Notes: a model not told the origin generated them from the letters alone. A stretch of DNA of 64,000 nt from Vreelandella olivaria (GCF_023507745.1 NZ_JALPZO010000100.1:1-64000), one strand, 5' to 3'; counted from the stretch's first letter, positions 55,227 to 64,000 are shown. A program made the numbers and translations.

Positions 55227-56164
55227 GGACGGAACTCCTCTACCTGATCACGGCCCAGGAAAAAATCCGTTGGGCTCTCTTCAAGCTGGCGGGTGATCCG
55301 GTCCAGCGTCGTAAGGGTGGAACGCAATGCCGCAAGAGCAGGGGCAATATCCTGTGTTCCTTGCAGGGTATTCTCAACGGCTCCAGCATTGTCGTTGACC
55401 AATTGCTCAATGCGTTGGGCGGCACTGGCTACATCCCGGCTGGCATTGGCCGCACTCTCCATTACCATTTGCCCTTCCTGGCGTAGCAGCTGGGTGGCTT
55501 CCTGGCTAAGCGTATCAATACTTTCAAGGGTTGATGTTGCCTGGCGGGATACATCACCGAATAGTGCCATGTTCTCGTCCAGTGCTGCCTGCTGAGAGGC
55601 AATCATATCGGTGATTTGTGCAATATTATTAAGGATGTTACCGGCCTGCTCGCGATTGTTATCGTCGAACAGTTCGTTAACGTTTTTCAAAATTGTGTTG
55701 ATGTTTTCAATCATATTCTCCCCCTCTTCAAATAGCGTAGCGATCGGCGAGGGGTCTGCGCGGATGAACGGCATGTCATCATCCGTTTGATCAATCAGGC
55801 GCGGGCTCTCAGGTGTGCCCCCATACAACTGCACCGACATGCTGCCGGTGATACTGGCAAACGCCAGCTTGGCACGGGTATCGATCTTTATAGGCGTGTC
55901 CTCATAGACACGAATATCGACAACAACCTGGCGAGGATCGTCAGGGTTAAGGGTTAATTCGGTTACCTCCCCCACTTCAATACCGTTGTACTGAACGGTA
56001 CCGCCTACCGATAAACCACTGACGCTGCGTTCAAATAAAATACGGTAAGGTTGATAGTTACGGTCCCCGGCGGCGTGGCTCATCCACAACGCAAATAGCA
56101 GGGCTGCGACCGCAGTCAACAGAGTAAATAAACCTATCAGAACATGATGCGCGCGCGTTTCCAT
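55223..56164 (-). CDS. MCE-domain substrate-binding protein (MlaD family)
   Basis: A 313-residue protein with one N-terminal helix (about 6-28) and a periplasmic MCE/MlaD domain (about 38-117; LFERSVSGLSVGGTVQYNGIEVGEV...SMSVQLYGG). A long helical, coiled-coil-like tail of about 190 residues follows. It likely forms a hexamer that moves lipid between membranes. ATG 56164 with AAGGAG is used; a longer frame to 56290 runs into the ATPase gene. Confidence 0.92.
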   Translation of the reverse strand: METRAHHVLIGLFTLLTAVAALLFALWMSHAAGDRNYQPYRILFERSVSGLSVGGTVQYNGIEVGEVTELTLNPDDPRQVVVDIRVYEDTPIKIDTRAKLAFASITGSMSVQLYGGTPESPRLIDQTDDDMPFIRADPSPIATLFEEGENMIENINTILKNVNELFDDNNREQAGNILNNIAQITDMIASQQAALDENMALFGDVSRQATSTLESIDTLSQEATQLLRQEGQMVMESAANASRDVASAAQRIEQLVNDNAGAVENTLQGTQDIAPALAALRSTLTTLDRITRQLEESPTDFFLGRDQVEEFRP

Positions 56165-56171
56165 GGGCAAA

Positions 56172-57002
56172 TTACTCCTTGAGGTCAGCAGTGGTCGATG
56201 AGGAGGTTGCAGCCGTTTGGGCAGCACGCCCCCGGGGACCGTTGAAATAGTCCTGAACCCACTGATCATCGGTTTTGGCGACCTTTTCAATGGTGTCCGT
56301 CACCAGGACGCGTTTTTGAGACAATACCGCTACCCGGTCGCAGGCGGCATAAAGCGTATCCAAATCGTGGGTGACAAGAAACACGCTAAAGCCCAGGGCA
56401 TCGCGCAGCGTGACCAGCAGGTGGTCAAAGGCCGCGGCTCCAATGGGGTCGAGTCCCGCAGTGGGTTCGTCGAGAAACAGAATATCAGGGTCAAGGGCCA
56501 GCGCCCGTGCCAGCGCGGCACGCTTCACCATACCGCCGGAGAGTGATTCGGGAAACTGCAGGGCGGCCTTGGCGGGAAGCCCCACAAGCGACAGTTTGAT
56601 ACGCGCTATGTACTCGGCATCTTCGCGAGACAGCTTGGCATGTTCAATGAGGGGAAGTGCAATGTTCTCCTGTAGGTTTAATGAACTAAACAGAGCCCCC
56701 CGCTGAAACAACACCCCAAAACGGCGCTCCACCTGGCTTCTTTCCTCTTCACTTAGATCATTCAGGCGCGTGCCCAGCACCTCGATCGTGCCTTCGTTAG
56801 GTCGCTTGAGCCCAACGATACTACGCAGCAAAACCGATTTACCTGTGCCTGAGCCGCCCACAATACCCAGTATTTCTCCTCGCCGCAGAGTTAAATCCAA
56901 CCCCTCATGAACGACATGGGCGCCAAAGCGATTTACCAGGCCTTTCACGCTAATGACCGGCTGTTCATCATGCTGAGATTGATCGTGAGTTTTGGTCACC
57001 AC
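56172..57002 (-). CDS. ABC transporter ATP-binding protein (MlaF family)
   Basis: A 276-residue ATPase. Walker A is GGSGTGKSV (about 49-57), the signature is LSGGMVKRAALARALALDPDILFLDEPTAGLDP and the switch His is in FLVTHDLDTLYAA. KRXGVLFQRGALFSSL (RRFGVLFQRGALFSSL here) is typical of the MlaF/Ttg2A type. The start is one of two tandem GTG codons (57002 or 56999), the second giving a GTGA overlap with the permease stop. Energises the MCE transporter. Confidence 0.93.
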   Translation of the reverse strand: MVTKTHDQSQHDEQPVISVKGLVNRFGAHVVHEGLDLTLRRGEILGIVGGSGTGKSVLLRSIVGLKRPNEGTIEVLGTRLNDLSEEERSQVERRFGVLFQRGALFSSLNLQENIALPLIEHAKLSREDAEYIARIKLSLVGLPAKAALQFPESLSGGMVKRAALARALALDPDILFLDEPTAGLDPIGAAAFDHLLVTLRDALGFSVFLVTHDLDTLYAACDRVAVLSQKRVLVTDTIEKVAKTDDQWVQDYFNGPRGRAAQTAATSSSTTADLKE

Positions 57003-58111
57003 CCCATCTCCATAAAAAACAGCGCTGCCAGGGCGTCAATAAGGATAACCATGAAAATTGACTGAACCACGCTTGAGGTGGTGTGAGAGCCAACAGATTG
57101 GGCGCTGCCGCTAACCTTGAAACCTTCAAGACAACCGATAACCGCAATCACAAAAGCAAATACCGGAGCTTTGCTAAGGCCCACCAAAAAGTGAGTGACG
57201 GAGACGTCTTTTTGTAGTGTGGTCATAAATTGGGTAAGAGAGATATCCAGCGATAACGTTGACACCATGGCGCCACCCACTAGTCCGCTGATCATACCTA
57301 CAAAAGCGAGCAGGGGTAGACTGATAAGCATTGCGATCACGCGGGGCAGCACCAGTAACTCAATGGGGTCAAGTCCCTGAGCCTGAAGGGCGTCTATCTC
57401 TTCGTTGGACTTCATCGCGCCCAGTTGAGCAGTAAAAGCACTGGCGGTTCGTCCTGCCAGCAAAATGGCGGCCAGCAATACACCAAACTCGCGCAGAAAT
57501 GAGAAGGCTACCAGGTCGATGGTGTAGACCGTCGCACCGAAGTCCGCGAGCACCGTTGCCCCCAGAAACGCAACCACAGCGCCCACCATAAAGGTCAGCA
57601 GCGCAACGATAGGCACAGCATTCAGGCCGCTTTGCTGAATATGCGCAACCGTGGCGGTGAAGCGCCAGCGATGGGGACGTAGCAAAAGAGGCAACAGCGT
57701 CGCCAGTACCAGCCCAACGAATGCCAGTAACTGCCGCTGTTGCGACCATACTCCCGCCATGCTCTGACCAATACTGGCAAGCGCATCAGTAATGCGGTGT
57801 GGGGTCTGGTGCTGTATATCCAGAGGCGTATCCATGGCTTCTGCAATACGCACCAGCAGGGCCTGTTGCTCCTTAGGTAACTCGCTCGCCCATTCGGCCA
57901 CCTGCTTTGCCTTGTCAACGCCTATCAGCTCGACAATCAGTGCAGCACCCGCTGTATCCAGTCGTTTGAGACCGTTTAGCGAGATGCTATCTGCTGAAGA
58001 AATGTTGCCCTGCCGATCCAGTGCACCCTTCAGGTCACTGTAATGGGCAAGGGTCCACTCTCCCTGGAGCGACATATGGCCGCTCTCTTTTGTTACCCAC
58101 TCGTCTGGCAT
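56996..58111 (-). CDS. MlaE-family permease with N-terminal STAS domain
   Basis: A 371-residue inner-membrane permease. A cytoplasmic STAS-like domain occupies about 1-110 (SLQGEWTLAHYSDLKGAL...LNGLKRLDTAGAALIVEL). The MlaE module of five to six helices follows, with SFLREFGVLLAAILLAGRTASAFTAQLGAMKSNEEIDALQAQGLDP, the family signature, and a final VVQSIFMVILIDALAALFFMEMGW. The fused STAS domain replaces the separate MlaB of E. coli. It is the first gene of the four-gene lipid transport operon. Confidence 0.93.
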   Translation of the reverse strand: MPDEWVTKESGHMSLQGEWTLAHYSDLKGALDRQGNISSADSISLNGLKRLDTAGAALIVELIGVDKAKQVAEWASELPKEQQALLVRIAEAMDTPLDIQHQTPHRITDALASIGQSMAGVWSQQRQLLAFVGLVLATLLPLLLRPHRWRFTATVAHIQQSGLNAVPIVALLTFMVGAVVAFLGATVLADFGATVYTIDLVAFSFLREFGVLLAAILLAGRTASAFTAQLGAMKSNEEIDALQAQGLDPIELLVLPRVIAMLISLPLLAFVGMISGLVGGAMVSTLSLDISLTQFMTTLQKDVSVTHFLVGLSKAPVFAFVIAVIGCLEGFKVSGSAQSVGSHTTSSVVQSIFMVILIDALAALFFMEMGW

Positions 58112-58208
58112 CCCTGCTCCTTATCGACCTGGACGATAACGTAAAGGCCCATGATGCAATCAAACGAGCGTTAGTTAAAGGCAAGTCGTCAGAGATTTAA
58201 AGGGAAAG

Positions 58209-59018
58209 CTAATATTTTGGTGCCAGCTCCTGCTTAATTTTAGCAGCCACCTCTTTTAAGCGGGGGCCGAGATTGCTCACCAATCGGTGATGATCCAGGC
58301 GCAGGCTGGAACCTCCGCAGTTAATAGCCATGACTTCGGCACCATCTTCCAAAATCAGCGGCATGGCGACGGCACTGATATCCCGTTGCCAATCCTGCTC
58401 TGAAAGGCAGAATCCATACTTGGCGTAATCTTTCATACTCTGCTGAATTCCGGCTTCGTAATGCGGCCATTCATTGCCGTAAAACGCTGCCAATTCCTGG
58501 AGTACCTGTTGGCGCCGTTCATCCGATAAGCCGCATAGCCACGCCCGCCCAATAGCGGATGTGGCGATCGGTAGCCGTGAACCAACATCCAGGCGAATAA
58601 TCAGTGGACCATGGCCGTGGCAGGTTTCCAGGTACACCATATCGTTTCGGTCGGCACCGCCAAGGCTGACATTACAATCAGTGGCATCCGCAAAGGTCTG
58701 CAGGTGCGGGCGGGCAATTTCACGAATCCCCATATTGGCGAGGAAACGGTACCCCAGCGCAAGCACGCCAGGGCCCAGGCGGTATTTTTCCAGGTGGGTG
58801 TTGTGCTGTAAATAGCCCAACTGGGTCAGGGTATAGGTTAGCCGGGAGACCGTGGGACGGGGGATATGGGTGCGATTGGAAAGTTCGGCATTGCCTAGAT
58901 ACTCTTCGCCTGTGCCAAAGGCACGCAGTAGTTCTAAGCCACGGGCAAGGGCGGTAACAAAGTTACGATCCTTTTCTGGCAGTGGGGCATCGTCAGTGGT
59001 GGCGTCGGTAGAGTCCAT
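58209..59018 (-). CDS. IclR family transcriptional regulator
   Basis: A 269-residue regulator. The N-terminal winged helix begins DRNFVTALARGLELLRAFGTGEEYLGNAELSNRTHIPRPTVSRLTYTLTQLGYL, of the PcaR/PobR-like subgroup. The C-terminal effector domain (about 95-265) has LPIATSAIGRAWLCGL and GYGFCLSEQDWQRDISAVAMPL-like blocks. The start at 59018 (MDSTDATTDD) is a choice; ATG 59033 is also in frame and no strong ribosome site separates them. It lies downstream of the thiolase on the same strand and probably controls the divergent acyl-CoA catabolic genes. Confidence 0.88.
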   Translation of the reverse strand: MDSTDATTDDAPLPEKDRNFVTALARGLELLRAFGTGEEYLGNAELSNRTHIPRPTVSRLTYTLTQLGYLQHNTHLEKYRLGPGVLALGYRFLANMGIREIARPHLQTFADATDCNVSLGGADRNDMVYLETCHGHGPLIIRLDVGSRLPIATSAIGRAWLCGLSDERRQQVLQELAAFYGNEWPHYEAGIQQSMKDYAKYGFCLSEQDWQRDISAVAMPLILEDGAEVMAINCGGSSLRLDHHRLVSNLGPRLKEVAAKIKQELAPKY

Positions 59019-59185
59019 CTGGCATCTCGGCATATGAGTAATGAATTGAGCAAGTATCGCATAACTGCTCGGGTGCAATGCAAAGCTCTCTTGCGTACTG
59101 CTGTCAACGTATTACCTGCTTAAGTATTGAGCCAGCCGCACTTACCCACAAGGACTTACCCAACAGGCAAGTACGGCGTCGGCTG

Positions 59186-60397
59186 TTAAGTGTCGAGGCG
59201 CTCTATAATGGTGGCGATGCCCTGGCCCACACCAATACACATGGTTACCAATGCATAGCGGCCTCCAGAGGCTTCCAGATGGCGCATGGCTGTCAGCACC
59301 AGACGTGCTCCGGAGGCTCCCAGAGGGTGGCCAATGGCGATAGCACCACCATTGGCGTTCAAACGTGAGTCGTCGCTGGAAAGTCCAAGCTGTTTGACAC
59401 ACCCAAGCACCTGCACCGCGAAGGCCTCGTTAATTTCGATAACATCCATCTGGGCAAGCGTAAGCCCAGCACGCTGAAGCGCTTTCTGGGTGGCGGGTAC
59501 CGGCCCTAACCCCATTACCCTTGGGGCAACTCCTGCAACGGCGCTTGCCACAATACGCGCTCGGGGAGCGGCGCCAGCACGCTCGCCTGCTGCCCGTGTG
59601 CCCACAATCAGGGCGGCAGCGCCATCGTTAAGCCCGGATGCATTGCCAGCGGTAACCACCCCTCCTGCAAAGAGCGGGCCTAGTCTGGCCAGTTTTTCTT
59701 CGGTGCTACCAGGTCTTGGATGTTCGTCGTTATCAATTAACAAGGGGGGCTGTTTACGCCCTTGCGGTACTTCCACCGGGAACAGCTCGCCGCTGTAGAA
59801 ACCCGAGGCAAGTGCCTGGGCGTAACGGGCCTGGGAGCGAGCGGCAAAGGTATCGCTGGCATCACGATCAATGTCCAGGTCATGGGCAATGTTATCCGCT
59901 GTTTCCGGCATGCTATGGCTGCCGTACTCCTGGGCAATCCATGGGTTTGGAAATCGCGAGCCGATGACGGTATCGTACATCGGCTGGTTGCGGGCGTAGG
60001 GGGAGTCCGCCTTGCCGAGTACATAGGGTGCCCGGGACATGGACTCGACACCACCAGCCAGAAACAACTCACCTTCGCCCAGGCGGGATGCCCTGACAGC
60101 ATCCATGATGGCGGCAAGGCCGCTACCACATAGCCGGTTGACGGTTTGGCCTGCGACAGTAATGGGCAAGCCTGCCAATAGCGCCCCGTGTCGCGCTACA
60201 TTGCGGGAGTCCTCGCCTGCTTGATTGGTGCAGCCGACAAGCACATCTTCGTAGCTCTCTGGTGTAAATGAGTTACGTGCCACCAGGGCTTTAAGCGTTA
60301 AACCAAGCAATTCATCAGGGCGTACCGCCGCCAAGCTACCGCCATGGCGACCAAAAGGTGTGCGCAGGCCGTCATAAATATAAGCGTCTTGTATCAT
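59186..60397 (-). CDS. Thiolase (3-oxoadipyl-CoA / acetyl-CoA acyltransferase type)
   Basis: A 403-residue thiolase that cleaves 3-oxoacyl-CoA with CoA. The nucleophilic Cys is in VNRLCGSGLAAI (about 90), the catalytic His in NANGGAIAIGHPLGASGAR (about 358) and the second Cys in TMCIGVGQG. MIQDAYIYDGLRTPFGRHGGSL and MSRAPYVLGKA resemble PcaF/PaaJ 3-oxoadipyl-CoA thiolases, which suggests but does not prove a dicarboxylyl-CoA substrate. GTGGAGAA precedes ATG 60397. It lies 19 bases after the dehydrogenase gene. Confidence 0.93.
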   Translation of the reverse strand: MIQDAYIYDGLRTPFGRHGGSLAAVRPDELLGLTLKALVARNSFTPESYEDVLVGCTNQAGEDSRNVARHGALLAGLPITVAGQTVNRLCGSGLAAIMDAVRASRLGEGELFLAGGVESMSRAPYVLGKADSPYARNQPMYDTVIGSRFPNPWIAQEYGSHSMPETADNIAHDLDIDRDASDTFAARSQARYAQALASGFYSGELFPVEVPQGRKQPPLLIDNDEHPRPGSTEEKLARLGPLFAGGVVTAGNASGLNDGAAALIVGTRAAGERAGAAPRARIVASAVAGVAPRVMGLGPVPATQKALQRAGLTLAQMDVIEINEAFAVQVLGCVKQLGLSSDDSRLNANGGAIAIGHPLGASGARLVLTAMRHLEASGGRYALVTMCIGVGQGIATIIERLDT

Positions 60398-60416
60398 CGT
60401 TGTTCTCCACGAAAGG

Positions 60417-61940
60417 TTAAGCAGCTGTGAGAGGCGTATCAAGTGCGGCGCGGCGGCGTAGCCACGGGCTTGGGCGATAGCGAGGATCGCCCGTTGCAGC
60501 GAGTAGATTCGTTAAAATTGTCATGATGCGCTTAATGCCGTAGTGGTCACCCATGCGTAATGGACCAAAGGGATAGCCCAAGCCAAGCTCTACCGCCCGA
60601 TCAATCGTGTCCGGGGTGGCAACGCCCTGTTGGGCAATATCAGCCCCTACATTCACGATGCAGGCAACGATCCGCTGCAGCACAAAGCCATTACTGTCAT
60701 TTAACACGCTAACCGGCGTGCCATCATGGTGGAGCAGGCTGCTCGCGGCCTGGATAACGTCAGGGTGGGTAATGGGGGTGGCCATCAGGCTGCGTCGTTG
60801 CTCAAGCCCGGCGAGCATATCCACTGCGACACACTGTCTGGCGTTTAACGCCTGGCGCAGTGCGCAACTGGTGGTATCTTCACCAAAGGGTGTAAGCAGG
60901 CAAAGAGCCTGGTCGGTCGGTTGTGCAGTGGTTTCCAGTGGCCAGCCAGCAGCATTGACCATATCAGCCAGCATTTTGGCGCTTTCGGGATCATCCTGGC
61001 TGATCCATACCGGGCGGGGGGGAACACGCGCAGGAGCAGTTTCTTCCGGCACCTGGGCCTGCCCCTCAACATAGCGATAAAAACCTTCACCTGTTTTGCG
61101 CCCCAGCAGCCCGGCTGCCAGCCGCTGGCGAGTGAGAGGGGAGGGCCGAAAACGGGCTTCTTCGTAATACTGGTGGTAGATCGATTCCATCACCGCATGG
61201 GAAACGTCAAGTCCCGTCAGGTCAAGCAGCGTAAAAGGCCCCATCCGGAACTTGCCTTGGTCGACCATAATGCGATCAATGGTGGCCGGGTCTGTTATGT
61301 TTTCACCCAAAATGCGTAGTGCTTCGGTACCAAAGGCACGCCCGGCATGATTGACCAAAAATCCTGGTGTATCAGTTGCTAATGCGGTGAAGTGTCCCAT
61401 TGCTGCACCCATGGCCTTGACCAGCTTTATCACCTTTTCATGGGTGCGCAGCCCTGGAATAACCTCGACAATTTTCATCAGCGGAACAGGATTAAAGAAG
61501 TGAAAACCTATCACCCGTTCCGGGCATTGGCAGGCAGCCGCAATCGCCGTTACGGAGAGCGATGATGTATTGGTTGCAAGCACCGCCTGTGGGCTAACGA
61601 TACCCTCCAGGTCACTGAACAGTTCCTGCTTGGCTTCGAGTTTTTCTACAATCGCTTCAACCACAATATCGCAGGGGGCCAGGGCAGTCAGCGAGGTCGC
61701 TTCTATTAAGTGGTCACTATAGCGTTGCGCTTGTTCAGGTGTAATGCGCTGCTTTTCAGCACTTCTTTGCCAGAGCCCATTGATAAAGGCTTGGGCCTCT
61801 TTGACCGCACCCTCTTTAACATCGAAGAGCATGACATCCATACCTGCCTGTGCCGCCAATTGGGCGATACCGCGGCCCATGGCACCTGTGCCAACAATAC
61901 CAAGAGTAGTAAACGCGTTTGGGGTTGGTTCACTGGACAT
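60417..61940 (-). CDS. 3-hydroxyacyl-CoA dehydrogenase (PaaH-like)
   Basis: A 507-residue NAD-dependent dehydrogenase. The Rossmann motif is LGIVGTGAMGRGIAQLAAQAG (about 13-33), the catalytic His is in VIGFHFFNPVPLMKIVEVI and the C-terminal domain has DTPGFLVNHAGRAFGTEALRIL. The second half repeats the helical 3HCDH domain. This two-domain, hydratase-free form matches PaaH/DcaH, which oxidise 3-hydroxyadipyl-CoA. The start at 61940 has GAGGA upstream. It begins the minus-strand operon and is divergent from an acyl-CoA dehydrogenase. Confidence 0.92.
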   Translation of the reverse strand: MSSEPTPNAFTTLGIVGTGAMGRGIAQLAAQAGMDVMLFDVKEGAVKEAQAFINGLWQRSAEKQRITPEQAQRYSDHLIEATSLTALAPCDIVVEAIVEKLEAKQELFSDLEGIVSPQAVLATNTSSLSVTAIAAACQCPERVIGFHFFNPVPLMKIVEVIPGLRTHEKVIKLVKAMGAAMGHFTALATDTPGFLVNHAGRAFGTEALRILGENITDPATIDRIMVDQGKFRMGPFTLLDLTGLDVSHAVMESIYHQYYEEARFRPSPLTRQRLAAGLLGRKTGEGFYRYVEGQAQVPEETAPARVPPRPVWISQDDPESAKMLADMVNAAGWPLETTAQPTDQALCLLTPFGEDTTSCALRQALNARQCVAVDMLAGLEQRRSLMATPITHPDVIQAASSLLHHDGTPVSVLNDSNGFVLQRIVACIVNVGADIAQQGVATPDTIDRAVELGLGYPFGPLRMGDHYGIKRIMTILTNLLAATGDPRYRPSPWLRRRAALDTPLTAA

Positions 61941-61955
61941 ACGGCAAATCCTCAT

Positions 61956-62079
61956 TGCAAAGGTTTTTGTTTTGCATTGCAAAATAGTATTTCGTTTATT
62001 GACTGCCATCCTAGGCTATGCAAAAGTGCCTGACAAGCAAAGTGAACGTTAATTTCGCTAGGCAAAACTATGTTGCCTG
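61956..62079. promoter_or_regulatory. Divergent promoter region with repeated TGCAAA half-sites (candidate IclR operator)
   Basis: The 191-base divergent region holds a perfect 15-base inverted repeat TTTTGCATTGCAAAA (61970-61984), further TGCAAA copies at 61956-61961 and 62019-62025, and AGGCAA/TTGCCT flanking a 7-base centre at about 62060-62078. The clustering suggests one or more operators, most simply for the IclR regulator of the same locus. Confidence 0.5.
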
Positions 62080-62131
62080 CATTGAGAAAGCATTCCTAAA
62101 AGACAAAAAAACAACGCCATGAGGAGCTGTC

Positions 62132-63283
62132 ATGATTCGCGATCCCGAACTGCTTAATCAGTTGGTTGATACCATTTCTCGCTTTGTTCGCGAGCGCCTA
62201 ATCCCTAACGAAGCGCGCCTGGCTGAAGATGATGCGGTGCCGGAAGACATTCTGGCGGAAATGAAGGAGATGGGGCTGTTCGGGTTATCGATCCCTGAAG
62301 AGTATGGTGGCCTGGGTCTTACCATGGAGGAAGAGGCGTTAGTCGCTATTGAAATTGGCAAAACCTCACCCGCCTTTCGCTCCGTATTTGGTACCAACAA
62401 TGGTATTGGTGCCCAGGGTATGCTGATTGATGGCACCAGGGAGCAAAAAGACAAATATGTACCACGTCTTGCTACCGGAGAGATCCTGAGCGCGTTTTGT
62501 CTGACCGAGCCGGACTCAGGGTCCGACGCTGCCAGTCTGCGTACGACTGCGGTGCAGGATGGCGACCACTATATCCTCAACGGAACCAAACGCTTCATCA
62601 CCAACGGGCCCGAGGCTGACCTGTTCACTGTGATGGCGAGAACCAATCCTGAGCATAAAGGCGCTGGTGGAATTTCTGCTTTTATCGTTGAAGGCAATAC
62701 GCCTGGGCTGGTGCGCGGACCTGCGGATAACAAAATGGGGCAGAAAGGTGCCCATACCTGCGACATTATTTTTGAGAACTGCCGTGTCCCTGCGGAAAAC
62801 ATTATTGGTGGGAAGGAGGGACAAGGCTTTAAAACCGCAATGAAGGTACTTGACCGGGGGCGGCTGCATATCTCGGCGGTGTGTGTGGGAGTGGCGGAAC
62901 GACTGGTAGAAGAGTCGCTGCGCTACACCATGGAGCGTAAGCAGTTTGGTGCCGCGCTTGCCGAGCATCAACTGATTCAAGCTATGCTGGCGGATAGCAA
63001 AACCGAAGCTTATGCAGGCAAAACCATGGTGATGGATGCCGCGCGGCGCAAAGATGATAGCGAAAATGTTTCGACGCTGGCTTCCTGTTGCAAACTGTTT
63101 TGCGCTGAAATGGTTGGCCGTGTCGCGGATCGTGCGGTGCAGTTACATGGAGGCTCGGGCTATATGGCGGAGTATGCTGTTGAACGCTTCTACCGTGATG
63201 TGCGGCTGTTCCGCATTTACGAGGGTACCACTCAGATCCAACAATTGGTGATTGCCCGGAATATGGTACGGGAGGCGTCGTAA
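62132..63283 (+). CDS. Acyl-CoA dehydrogenase
   Basis: A 383-residue FAD-dependent acyl-CoA dehydrogenase introducing the 2,3 double bond. FCLTEPDSGSDAASLRTTAV (about 129-148) and FITNGPEAD are the flavin and substrate blocks, QLHGGSGYMAEYAVERFYRDVRLFRIYEGTTQIQ carries the usual catalytic Glu (YEGT). MIRDPELLNQLVDTISRFVRERLIP at the N-terminus recalls the adipyl-CoA dehydrogenase type (DcaA), from memory. GAGGAGC precedes the ATG. The stop overlaps the next start by one base (TAATG). Confidence 0.93.
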   Translation: MIRDPELLNQLVDTISRFVRERLIPNEARLAEDDAVPEDILAEMKEMGLFGLSIPEEYGGLGLTMEEEALVAIEIGKTSPAFRSVFGTNNGIGAQGMLIDGTREQKDKYVPRLATGEILSAFCLTEPDSGSDAASLRTTAVQDGDHYILNGTKRFITNGPEADLFTVMARTNPEHKGAGGISAFIVEGNTPGLVRGPADNKMGQKGAHTCDIIFENCRVPAENIIGGKEGQGFKTAMKVLDRGRLHISAVCVGVAERLVEESLRYTMERKQFGAALAEHQLIQAMLADSKTEAYAGKTMVMDAARRKDDSENVSTLASCCKLFCAEMVGRVADRAVQLHGGSGYMAEYAVERFYRDVRLFRIYEGTTQIQQLVIARNMVREAS

Positions 63284-64000
63284 TGGCTCTTTCGGTCACT
63301 TATCAAGCGCCTGATGAATCCATTTTTGGACGGCTTGCCAGCGAGCTTATCGCTGAACTGCCCGAGCGCCTGAGTACCCGCGTACTGGAGAACGCCATCC
63401 AACTGGCGGATTACCCCGCTATCGTTGATGGCCCGGTTCGCTGGAGCTACGCTGAACTTGGCCGGGAAATAGCGGCTGCCTGCAACTGGTTAGGCACCTT
63501 GGATATTCGCCCTGGCGACCGCATCATGGTGGTAAGTGAAAACTGTCGTGCGTTGATCGTGTTACTGCTTGCAGCCAGTGAGATGGATGTGTGGGTGGCG
63601 ATTGTTAATTCGCGGCTTTCGGCCCAGGAGGTGGACCTGATTCAAGGCAACTGCCTGCCACGGAGAGTGTTTTATACCTGCGAAGCCTCTCAGGAGGCGT
63701 GCCAGCATGCTGAACGGCATAGTGCGGATCGCTACCAGCATCCACAGTTGGGTAATCTGGCTATTTCCCTGCTGTATGAAAGCGAGCCGGAGCCTGTGTG
63801 CGCCAGCGGTGGTGAGCAGGTGGCCGCCATGATCTATACCTCGGGTACCACCGGCACACCTAAAGGTGTGATGTTGACCCATCGTGGCATTCTGTATATC
63901 GCCTCAATTTCCGGTGGTATGCGCCATTTAAGCGAAGGTCAGCGAGTCTACGGCATGCTGCCCATGTCCCATGTATTTGGGCTTTCATCGGTATGCATGG
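63283..64000 (+). CDS. Acyl-CoA ligase, AMP-binding (cut by window end)
   Basis: The first 239 residues of an AMP-dependent CoA ligase. The P-loop MIYTSGTTGTPKGVMLTH is at about 184-201 and the next core block begins YGMLPMSHVFGLSSV. The C-terminal half lies outside the window. One-base stop/start overlap with the acyl-CoA dehydrogenase shows tight coupling, so it presumably activates the acid that the dehydrogenase then oxidises. The substrate cannot be told from this part. An enoyl-CoA hydratase, still missing from the set, may follow. Confidence 0.93.
   Translation, partial: MALSVTYQAPDESIFGRLASELIAELPERLSTRVLENAIQLADYPAIVDGPVRWSYAELGREIAAACNWLGTLDIRPGDRIMVVSENCRALIVLLLAASEMDVWVAIVNSRLSAQEVDLIQGNCLPRRVFYTCEASQEACQHAERHSADRYQHPQLGNLAISLLYESEPEPVCASGGEQVAAMIYTSGTTGTPKGVMLTHRGILYIASISGGMRHLSEGQRVYGMLPMSHVFGLSSVCM

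Overview
The window looks like chromosomal core DNA of a moderately halophilic gammaproteobacterium of the Halomonas/Vreelandella type. This is an inference from gene content and order: a cox cluster arranged as in Pseudomonas and Halomonas, tig-clpP-clpX-lon-hupB-ppiD, thrS-infC-rpmI-rplT-pheS-pheT-ihfA, and a YehZYXW-type osmoprotectant transporter. I see no transposase, integrase, phage gene, CRISPR array or tRNA gene.

Layout. (1) 1-330: a 5S rRNA gene, its terminator and a short spacer. (2) 331-7237: a purine-degradation operon on the minus strand, xdhA-xdhB-xdhC-guaD (guanine to xanthine to urate). It is divergent from a RutR-like TetR regulator, with a RutR-type palindrome between them. 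(3) 7238-13588: helicase HrpB, a P-type cation ATPase and three small proteins. (4) 13717-22071: a caa3-type cytochrome c oxidase with its assembly factors (coxB, coxA, ctaG, coxC, surf1, a diverged Sco-like protein, ctaA, ctaB), plus an inserted antisense DUF2909 gene. (5) 22364-23233: an OmpA-like lipoprotein with calcium-type repeats. (6) 23452-30565: the thrS-infC-rpmI-rplT / pheS-pheT-ihfA translation cluster, in which infC appears to start with ATC. (7) 30681-31866: DUF2788, a MioC-type flavodoxin and a membrane protein. (8) 32108-40542: the protein quality-control cluster tig, clpP, clpX, lon, hupB, ppiD. (9) 40617-45159: lpxH and ppiB, divergent from glnS and cysS. (10) 45261-49100: the osmoprotectant ABC transporter. 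(11) 49262-54589: branched-chain 2-oxoacid dehydrogenase E1alpha, E1beta and E2, followed five bases later by a Hanks-type Ser/Thr kinase. (12) 54612-58111: an MCE/Mla-type lipid ABC transporter. (13) 58209-64000: an IclR regulator, thiolase and 3-hydroxyacyl-CoA dehydrogenase on the minus strand, divergent from an acyl-CoA dehydrogenase and an acyl-CoA ligase cut by the window end. Set 13 makes up most of a beta-oxidation route, possibly for dicarboxylic or aromatic-derived acids.

The strongest lead for something undescribed is the BCKDH-kinase operon. The E1alpha carries the Ser-rich loop that is the phosphorylation site in the mitochondrial enzyme, and a eukaryotic-like kinase with a roughly 300-residue uncharacterised C-terminal region is encoded directly behind E2. 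This suggests a bacterial, independently evolved phospho-control of branched-chain 2-oxoacid oxidation. Other points of note are the ATC start of infC, the Sco-like CxxxC/His protein hidden as a hypothetical in the cox operon, the head-to-head overlapping start codons of DUF2909 and SURF1, and the RutR-type operator on a purine operon.
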